From Bacteroidota bacterium (GTDB taxonomy: Bacteria > Bacteroidota > Bacteroidia > Bacteroidales > UBA1402), in contig JAUZOU010000015.1 in NCBI GenBank assembly GCA_030706285.1, forward strand, positions 1 through 19,924: a stretch of DNA of 19,924 bases. The letters are read 5' to 3'. The notes below the pieces were generated by a model, which saw only the letters and a program-made list of their open reading frames with translations, did no database searches and was not told the DNA's origin. Positions within the stretch are counted from its first letter, which is position 1; each line of letters starts with the position of its first letter. Both the position numbers and the translations under genes were made by a program. Positions 14,149-19,924 of this stretch are shown here, in pieces.

Positions 14149-15207
14149 ATGATGTCTGACTCAGATCGTGGAGCCATCTTAATTATCTGTACGGGTGGAA
14201 CAATTACTATGTCTGTTGATCCCGGCACGGGCGCTTTAGCCCCGTTTCGTTTTGATCAGATGAATCAACAGATTCCTGAGATTAAAAAATTCAGCTTCCG
14301 TATCGATACCATTCAATTCAGTCCATTACTCGATTCTTCTGAGGTCGGACCGTCAGACTGGATCAGAATGGCCCAGACGATCTACGATGCATACGACAGG
14401 TATGATGGCTTTGTGGTCTTACATGGTACGGATACTATGGCTTATTCAGCCTCTGCGTTAAGCTTCATGCTTCAGAATCTGAATAAGCCAGTCATATTTA
14501 CCGGTTCGCAGTTACCTATCGGTATGGTTCGTACCGATGGCAAGGAAAACCTTATTACAGCCATTGAAATAGCCGCTTGCAAAGATGGAGCGATGCCAAT
14601 GGTGCCGGAAGTTTGTATATTTTTTGAAAACACCCTCTGGAGGGGCAACCGGACGACCAAGAAAAATGCAGAATTGTTCAATGCTTTTGGCTCGTACAAT
14701 TATCCGGCTCTGGCAACAGCTGGTGTCCACATCCGCTACAACCGGTCTGTCATTCACCATGAAGAAGAAGATACACCGTTGATACTTCATAAGCTTATTG
14801 ATACGAATATCGCCGTACTCAAGCTATTTCCAGGAATTACCGAAAACTATGTAAAGGCAGTTTTCAGCACCCCAGGATTAAGAGCGGTCATTATGGAAAG
14901 TTTCGGTGCGGGCAATGCCCCCTCTCACAATTGGCTTATCCGTGAATTGAGGGCTGCAGCCGATAAAAACATCATCATTGTAAACGTTACTCAATGCAAT
15001 ACCGGCAGCGTAGAGATGGGGCGTTATAAAACGAGTATACACTTGCTTGATTCCGGTGTCATGAGCGGATATGATATCACAACAGAATCAGCAGTAACCA
15101 AGTTGATGATTTTGCTTGGACACAATCAGGATCCGGACATCATCAAACAAAAAATGAACTGCTCATTTTGCGGAGAAATTACCGTAAATGATGCGTCCAT
15201 TTTTTAA
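14149..15207 (+). CDS. ansA: Type I (cytoplasmic) L-asparaginase
   Basis: This is a 352-residue enzyme hydrolysing L-asparagine to aspartate and ammonia. Two catalytic signatures are intact: ILIICTGGTITM with nucleophile T18, and VVLHGTDTMAYS with T94/D95 of the second triad. The type I lysine falls in RGNRTTK (K170). Length and the absence of a signal peptide fit the cytoplasmic AnsA-type tetramer. ATG 14149 and ATG 14152 are adjacent starts and cannot be separated. Being 10 bases behind the peptide transporter suggests that imported Asn-containing peptides, once cleaved, feed this step as a nitrogen and aspartate source. The final segment (MNCSFCGEITVNDASIF) is unremarkable. Confidence 0.94.
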   Translation: MMSDSDRGAILIICTGGTITMSVDPGTGALAPFRFDQMNQQIPEIKKFSFRIDTIQFSPLLDSSEVGPSDWIRMAQTIYDAYDRYDGFVVLHGTDTMAYSASALSFMLQNLNKPVIFTGSQLPIGMVRTDGKENLITAIEIAACKDGAMPMVPEVCIFFENTLWRGNRTTKKNAELFNAFGSYNYPALATAGVHIRYNRSVIHHEEEDTPLILHKLIDTNIAVLKLFPGITENYVKAVFSTPGLRAVIMESFGAGNAPSHNWLIRELRAAADKNIIIVNVTQCNTGSVEMGRYKTSIHLLDSGVMSGYDITTESAVTKLMILLGHNQDPDIIKQKMNCSFCGEITVNDASIF

Positions 15208-15247
15208 CCTTAGACGGACATAGTCGTTACCATTCAATAGTTTGTCT

Positions 15248-16429
15248 ATGAAAACGCGTTTGTTTGCTCTATTCATGATTTATTTCGTTTCTACGTCTTC
15301 GTTTTGTCAATCCGTCCAAAGAGGGTGCGTTTCGGATGGAACTGGCCAACCAATCAGCCTGGCAACGGTTTATATCAACGGCACGACAAACGGGACAAAA
15401 ACGGATGCAGGTGGATGCTTCGAACTTCAAGGTCTCACGTTTCCTTGTCAATTGGTAGTTAGCCATTTAGGGTATTTTACCAAATGGATAATGATCAATG
15501 AACCATCTAAGAAACCTTTGTCCATCAGCATTAAGGAAAAGACTATCCAATTGTCTGAAGTATCCGTCATAGGTAAAAGCCAACGAACTAAACTAGTCCG
15601 GCAATTTAAGGAGGCCTTTTTAGGTTCTGACAACTGGGGTAACGCAGCCAAATTGCTGAACGACTCTGTCCTTGTTTTTCATCTGGCATACAATCCTGAC
15701 ACGGTGCCTGACGGAGATTATTCCAGGCGACTGACTGTTTCAGCAGCAGTCCCGCTTATAATAGACCTGCCGTTACTTGGTTACAAGCTTAGAATCGATC
15801 TGGATACGTTTGCACTGACTGATCTTAAAGCAACCGTTCATAAGAAAGACTCGGCAAGAAATATCTTTGTTCCCAGAAAAAGTATGTGCTATTATGCAGG
15901 GTTCTATTATTTCAAGCCATATGAAGAGATCAGTCCTTCCCATTTGAAAAAAATTGAAAGGAACCGGCTCAATGCCTTCTACAATTCAAGGGAACATTTT
16001 TCCTGGGCATTATACCATGCTAAGTTGAAGAAAAATGGATTTTTGCTGATTAAACAGACCTATGATTCCATATCAAACAAACTGAGTCTGACAGATGTTT
16101 CGCTGGATTCATGTTTTAGATACGATGGGAAAGGCCATCTGTTGGTAACAGGATTAAAAGATCAAACTTTTCAGATCCATTATTTCTGTGATCTGGCAGG
16201 TAAACCGGTCGATCTGACAAAAAAGGATCCGGAGAATGTCTTGAGCTATTTTGACGTCTTTTCAAGATTCTACAAACCAGAGTATCGTTCCTATCTTACA
16301 TTTACCAACAACTCGTGTACGATTGACAAAGATGGATTAATCCCGGACAACAGCATCGCATTTGGTGGTAAAGCCGGAGAGAAGAAAGTCGGCTCGACCC
16401 TTCCGAATGATTACAGGCCAGGCATTTGA
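15248..16429 (+). CDS. Carboxypeptidase-regulatory-like domain envelope protein
   Basis: I place the start at ATG 15248; an upstream in-frame TTG at 15242 is an unlikely start. The product has 393 residues with signal peptide 1-20 (LFALFMIYFVSTSSFCQ). Residues 22-112 form a CarboxypepD_reg-like beta sandwich (GCVSDGTGQPISLATVYING, NGTKTDAGGCFELQG, VSHLGYFTKW, LSEVSVIGK), the same fold that opens TonB-dependent receptors in this phylum. The remaining 280 residues form a domain I cannot name. The closing FGGKAGEKKVGSTLPNDYRP pattern resembles a recurrent Bacteroidota family of stand-alone proteins (from memory). It is not a TonB receptor because no plug or barrel follows. It lies 40 bases after the asparaginase gene with no visible terminator, so it may share the operon. 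Function is unknown; an envelope location is likely. Confidence 0.82.
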   Translation: MKTRLFALFMIYFVSTSSFCQSVQRGCVSDGTGQPISLATVYINGTTNGTKTDAGGCFELQGLTFPCQLVVSHLGYFTKWIMINEPSKKPLSISIKEKTIQLSEVSVIGKSQRTKLVRQFKEAFLGSDNWGNAAKLLNDSVLVFHLAYNPDTVPDGDYSRRLTVSAAVPLIIDLPLLGYKLRIDLDTFALTDLKATVHKKDSARNIFVPRKSMCYYAGFYYFKPYEEISPSHLKKIERNRLNAFYNSREHFSWALYHAKLKKNGFLLIKQTYDSISNKLSLTDVSLDSCFRYDGKGHLLVTGLKDQTFQIHYFCDLAGKPVDLTKKDPENVLSYFDVFSRFYKPEYRSYLTFTNNSCTIDKDGLIPDNSIAFGGKAGEKKVGSTLPNDYRPGI

Positions 16430-16663
16430 CTCAGGGAAAATCCAAATCCAGTTCACCTTTTATCTGAATAAGCCGGTTTTGAAACAAGATTAAGCGGCTA
16501 CTTTTACAAGCAATTAAGCGAAAAGCTCTTTTGCCATCCCTATTTTATGTCTATTAAATTTATTCTTTTTAAGTGTAATAAATACACCAGAATATCAACT
16601 TTAATTAAAAATACATTTCCTTATTGTTTATACAGATAACTATAAAATTAATTTTTCACGCAA

Positions 16664-16684
16664 TGAAATTTATTTTAAATTTCA
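16664..16684. repeat. Perfect 9-bp inverted repeat
   Basis: TGAAATTTA, a 3-base TTT spacer, then TAAATTTCA form a perfect AT-rich dyad. No T tract follows it, so an operator-like site is more plausible than a terminator. Confidence 0.7.
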
Positions 16685-16732
16685 GCATTAAAATATCTTC
16701 AATATTATCTATTTTTATATCGAACAAAACGA

Positions 16733-16762
16733 TTGTTTATTTCCCATAAACAGGCAACTTTG
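16733..16762 (+). promoter_or_regulatory. Candidate promoter with overlapping 7-bp inverted repeat
   Basis: TTG (16733-16735) and CAACTTTG (16755-16762, one mismatch to TAnnTTTG) are 19 bases apart. TGTTTAT-TTCCC-ATAAACA (16734-16752) is a perfect dyad lying between the two elements, where a repressor would block polymerase. The predicted leader is about 330 bases and would include repeat copy C. Confidence 0.4.
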
Positions 16763-16909
16763 AAAAATATACAACCAAGAAATGCAGAACATCCAAATAA
16801 TCTTATTTTCATACCATGATTAACGTACATACATAAGACGATCACTGATAATTTCTTTATAAATCTCGCATTTTAATCACTCACAGAAAGAATCAAAAAT
16901 AAAAGGTAT

Positions 16910-16979
16910 GAGTCCCAGGGCAAGCCTTAAACCCTGATTCCGCCGCAAGCGACAAAGACTTCGACCCTTAGAGATTAAA
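16910..16979 (+). repeat. Dispersed intergenic repeat, copy C
   Basis: The core CCCTGATTCCGCCGCAAGCG (16932-16951) is identical to copy B, and GAGATTAAA is at 16971-16979, 39 bases after the core start. The right stem arm reads GCGAC instead of GCGGC, weakening the hairpin. It begins with TGAGTCCCAG and lies 119 bases upstream of the giant-protein start. Confidence 0.85.
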
Positions 16980-17098
16980 GAAATGCACCATGTATTTGAT
17001 TAAGTGAGATTAGAAGGTTATCAGTATCCATATAATTCAACAAACATCGAGCGTTTTTTCAACTATCAATAGTCATACATTAAAACATCACAAACGAT

Positions 17099-19924
17099 AT
17101 GGAAAATAGAATGTTCAGAAAGCCATTGACATATCTTGTCGTTTTACTGCTTTTCTTTATTAATCCACAAATTTCCAATGCACAAGAAAGCCCTTCCGGT
17201 AATGATGTTGTCATAATTGATACAGAACTGGGCGATTACAAAGTACTCGAAAACGATTTTAGTAAAGGTGCAAAAGTACAATATTTTGACCCTCAGGCTG
17301 GAATTATCGGATCAATCGAAAATGCCTTAAAAGAAAATGCACCTGTCAAATCGTTGCATATTATTACGCATGGTACACCTGGCGGCATTTCATTGTCGTA
17401 TGATTTTCTCAATGAAGCAATTGCCAGAGAAAACAGTGAAAAGTTGGCTTCATTAAAGGGCTATTTTGCCAATGGTGCTGATATCTTGATTTATGGTTGT
17501 AATGTAGCCTCTTCTGAAGAAGGCAAACAGTTCGTAAATTATTTAAGTGACATTCTTTCTGTGGATGTTGCTGCATCAACAGATATAACAGGTAATTCGA
17601 ACGTGGGTGGAAACTGGAATCTGGAGTATAAAAAAGGAAAAGTTGAAGCAAACGCGCTGGAGTCGGCAAATTACAAATACACGTTAGATAAAGTTTTAGT
17701 ATTTGATACGGATGGTGCCTCCTATTTTAATGGTTCTACGATTTCAGCGTTTTATTCAAACAAAGGCTATCCAGGGACTACGGTTACTTCTTTACCGGCA
17801 TCATTAGCCGGTTATCAACTTGTCTGGATTATTCAACCGAACAGGAGTCTCACTGATAATGAAATAAGCCTGTTAAAATCATATCTTGACAGCGGAGGTT
17901 TAATGGTAATGATGGGTGAACATAATGGCTATACGCCTCAACAAAATCAAAATATATCGGATGCTGTCAAACGGCTCGGTGCCCATTTCTCTATTGTGAA
18001 TGAATCAACCGACGGAAACTGGACCACCTGTGGGCTTAATATGAAAGCAAATGGCGTCATTAAAGACCACCCATTGATGGAAGGCGTTAATACACTTGAT
18101 TACAACTATATCGCACCAATAGCGATGGGTGGAAATGCGCAAGTCTTATGCACACATCGAACCGTTCCATCCCAAACGTATATTGCATTAGAAGGTGTCA
18201 GTAATGGTAATATTGTGATGTGGGCTGACCAAAATATTTGGGATAATGTCGGCCAAACCGGTTGCAATAACAATGCGATTTTTTTTCTGAATCTGCTGAA
18301 ATATTCTTCAAGTACGATGGCAAGCGTCTCAACTGCAGTATTGACTACAACTGAGGCTTATTCAATATCCGGAAATTCTGCAAAAAGTGGTGGTATCATC
18401 ACAAATGACAAAGGCTCTGCAATCACTCAGAGAGGTGTTTGTTGGAGTACCAGTACTTCGAGCCCTACAACTTCAGACAATAAAGTCACAACTGCCACTG
18501 CCGGGAGCGGGTCCTTTACATGCGATCTGACAGGATTGTCTCTTAATACAAAATATTACGCCAGAGCCTTTGCGGTTAACTCAAAAGGTACGGCTTACGG
18601 AAACACCGTCATCTTTACGACACCGGCTGTTGCCAATACAGCGCCGACAGCAGTGACAGATAATTATTCCTGCATTAAAGGCAGTTCTATCACAGGGAAT
18701 GTTATGTCGAATGATTTCGATGATGACGGAGACCAAATGACTGCCGTTTTGGTTACTGCTCCAAGCTATAATTCAGGGACATTTACCTTAAGCAGCAATG
18801 GTTCATTTACCTATTCAAACAACGGCACGGCAGCGCCTTCTGACTTTTTTTCCTATTATTTGACGGATGGAAAATCAAAAAGCGCTACAGTTGGTGTCAG
18901 TATTTCAATCTACACAAATAGTAATCCGCCGGTCGGAGGCAATGGAACTGTTACAACAGTTGCAAAGAATGACTTCAGTTTTGCTGCATCTGATTTTACA
19001 TTCAGTGATGCAGATGCAAACCACACCTTCAATGGAATCAAAATCGTAACACTTCCTTCCAGCGGAACATTAAAATACAATGGATTTTCTGTTACAGCCG
19101 GGGCTATTTGCAATGATGTAACAAAACTGACATTCAATGGAACAAAGAATTCGTCTTTTACGTTTAACATCATTGCCTCTTCCGCTGAAATAAGCTTGTC
19201 GGCTTATACCATGACAATTACGGTAACTGGTGGAACTCAAGACGCCACTGTCACCTTATCTCAATTAGCTCAAACATATACAGGTTCTCCTATTTCTGCA
19301 ACGGTGGTCACTGTTCCTTCAGGATTGTCCTATAGCATTACCTATAACAATAGTTCAAGCGAACCAAAAAATGCAGGGACTTATGCTGTTGTCGCTACTA
19401 TTACAGCTGATGGTTATACTGGTTCTGCCAGCGGAAATCTTATCATTGGGAAAGCACCGCTAAATATAACCAATGCGATCGTTCAAACTAAACAATACGA
19501 TGGAGGAAAAACTGCATCAATTACAGGGGCAACGCTGGCTGGCGTTTTAAATTCTGACGAAGTCGTCCTAAATACTGCATTTGGTACTTTTTCCCAATCA
19601 ACTATCGGAAATGATCTTTCCGTTATTCCAGCCTTTACCATTTCCGGAAAAGATACTGCCAATTATTCGCTGACTCAGCCATCCGGTCTCAAAGCCAGTA
19701 TCACGCCGAAGGGACTGACTGTTGCCAATGCAGCGGCTCAATCAAAGATCTATGATGGCAAGACTACAGCCAAAATTCTTGGGGCGTTGACCGGCATCGT
19801 CGGATCAGAGAATGTAACCATCGCCGATTCGATTGGTGCTTTTGCTCAATCCGGTATTGGAACAGATATTTCCGTCACTCCGGCCTTGACCATTGCCGGT
19901 TCGGACAAAGCCAACTATACCCTC
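17099..19924 (+). CDS. Secreted multidomain DUF4347 / MBG / YDG-repeat protein (partial, 3' end outside window)
   Basis: ATG 17099 opens a frame of 942 codons that I followed to the window end without a stop. The signal peptide is 1-28 (LTYLVVLLLFFINPQISNA). Residues 36-192 form a DUF4347 domain (VVIIDTELGDYKVL, SLHIITHGTPGG, ILIYGCNVASSEEG, GGNWNLE) with H91-G and G-C134 following hydrophobic strands. Residues 198-402 look like a ThuA/class-I glutamine-amidotransferase fold (VLVFDTDG, LLKSYLDSGGLMVMMGEH). Residues 408-508 are Fn3-like (RGVCWSTS, LNTKYYARAFAVNSKGTAYG). Residues 515-605 and about 610-710 are cadherin-like modules (NVMSNDFDDDGDQ). Residues 712-786 match an MBG-type module, and tandem YDG modules start near 788 and 871 with YDG at 800 and 885. 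This suggests a large cell-surface or released protein, adhesin-like; a C-terminal sorting domain would lie beyond the edge. Family names are by eye. Confidence 0.85.
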   Translation, partial: MENRMFRKPLTYLVVLLLFFINPQISNAQESPSGNDVVIIDTELGDYKVLENDFSKGAKVQYFDPQAGIIGSIENALKENAPVKSLHIITHGTPGGISLSYDFLNEAIARENSEKLASLKGYFANGADILIYGCNVASSEEGKQFVNYLSDILSVDVAASTDITGNSNVGGNWNLEYKKGKVEANALESANYKYTLDKVLVFDTDGASYFNGSTISAFYSNKGYPGTTVTSLPASLAGYQLVWIIQPNRSLTDNEISLLKSYLDSGGLMVMMGEHNGYTPQQNQNISDAVKRLGAHFSIVNESTDGNWTTCGLNMKANGVIKDHPLMEGVNTLDYNYIAPIAMGGNAQVLCTHRTVPSQTYIALEGVSNGNIVMWADQNIWDNVGQTGCNNNAIFFLNLLKYSSSTMASVSTAVLTTTEAYSISGNSAKSGGIITNDKGSAITQRGVCWSTSTSSPTTSDNKVTTATAGSGSFTCDLTGLSLNTKYYARAFAVNSKGTAYGNTVIFTTPAVANTAPTAVTDNYSCIKGSSITGNVMSNDFDDDGDQMTAVLVTAPSYNSGTFTLSSNGSFTYSNNGTAAPSDFFSYYLTDGKSKSATVGVSISIYTNSNPPVGGNGTVTTVAKNDFSFAASDFTFSDADANHTFNGIKIVTLPSSGTLKYNGFSVTAGAICNDVTKLTFNGTKNSSFTFNIIASSAEISLSAYTMTITVTGGTQDATVTLSQLAQTYTGSPISATVVTVPSGLSYSITYNNSSSEPKNAGTYAVVATITADGYTGSASGNLIIGKAPLNITNAIVQTKQYDGGKTASITGATLAGVLNSDEVVLNTAFGTFSQSTIGNDLSVIPAFTISGKDTANYSLTQPSGLKASITPKGLTVANAAAQSKIYDGKTTAKILGALTGIVGSENVTIADSIGAFAQSGIGTDISVTPALTIAGSDKANYTL

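Larger units (their letters stand above)
16430..17098. other. AT-rich intergenic region before the giant secreted protein
   Basis: These 669 bases contain no gene. Bases 16540-16860 are strongly AT-rich. Two perfect inverted repeats (16664-16684 and 16734-16752), a candidate promoter (16733-16762) and repeat copy C (16910-16979) lie here. A weak stem AGCCG/CGGCT shortly after the upstream stop (around 16471-16500) could terminate that gene. Confidence 0.65.

Noticed and set aside
17409..17669. Minus-strand frame inside the giant gene
   Set aside because: Antisense to the DUF4347 domain, which is clearly coding on the plus strand.
18867..19173. Short frames on both strands in the repeat protein
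   Set aside because: I followed the 17099 frame through this stretch without a break, so these are shadows rather than signs of a frameshift.
1..19924. tRNA, rRNA, CRISPR array, insertion sequence or prophage
   Set aside because: No cloverleaf, rRNA-like stretch, regular spacer array, transposase or integrase was recognised; the dispersed repeat has irregular kilobase-scale spacing and is not CRISPR-like.

Overview
The window reads as a chromosomal stretch of a Bacteroidota genome, probably order Bacteroidales. The evidence is repeated TAnnTTTG-type -7 promoter elements, A-rich leaders without Shine-Dalgarno boxes, a carboxypeptidase-regulatory-like envelope protein, a 7TM-AraC regulator, an ECF sigma/anti-sigma/envelope operon, and a secreted DUF4347/MBG/YDG giant protein. 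I see no rRNA, tRNA, CRISPR array, transposase or phage gene. The genus cannot be fixed from sequence alone.

Left edge (1-909, minus strand): a HAD-type phosphatase running off the window and, upstream of it, a winged-helix regulator fused to a degenerate nucleotidyltransferase-like domain. In Bacteroidota such regulators often open exopolysaccharide loci, so a polysaccharide cluster may lie to the left. A 794-base gap (910-1703) follows, with one copy of a dispersed repeat and a perfect 18-bp tandem duplication. Next come a small zinc-ribbon protein (1704-1910, +) and a convergent RlpA-like DPBB envelope protein (2492-1950, -).

Signalling block (2867-6083, +): a PAS-PAS histidine kinase with a long insertion between the H and N boxes, then a receiver-histidine kinase hybrid. 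Neither has a DNA-binding output. The block ends in a second repeat copy and a strong intrinsic terminator.

Envelope block (6383-10552, +): an outer-membrane barrel-like protein, then a compact four-gene unit of ECF sigma factor, short one-TM putative anti-sigma factor, small secreted protein (DUF6108-like) and a second barrel-like protein, closed by a strong terminator. The last two proteins share an unusual N-terminal extension.

Regulation and nutrition block (10863-16429, +): a 7TM-AraC regulator, a POT-family peptide transporter 10 bases ahead of a cytoplasmic type I asparaginase (peptide uptake followed by amide hydrolysis), and a carboxypeptidase-regulatory-like envelope protein.

Right edge (16430-19924): an AT-rich 669-base gap with two perfect inverted repeats, a candidate promoter and a third repeat copy precedes a secreted multidomain protein. 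Its reading frame stays open for 942 codons to the window end. It has a DUF4347 domain with a His/Cys pair, a GATase/ThuA-like domain, Fn3-like and cadherin-like modules, one MBG module and tandem YDG repeats. The most unusual items are the dispersed repeat family, this giant protein, and the kinase pair without an output domain.
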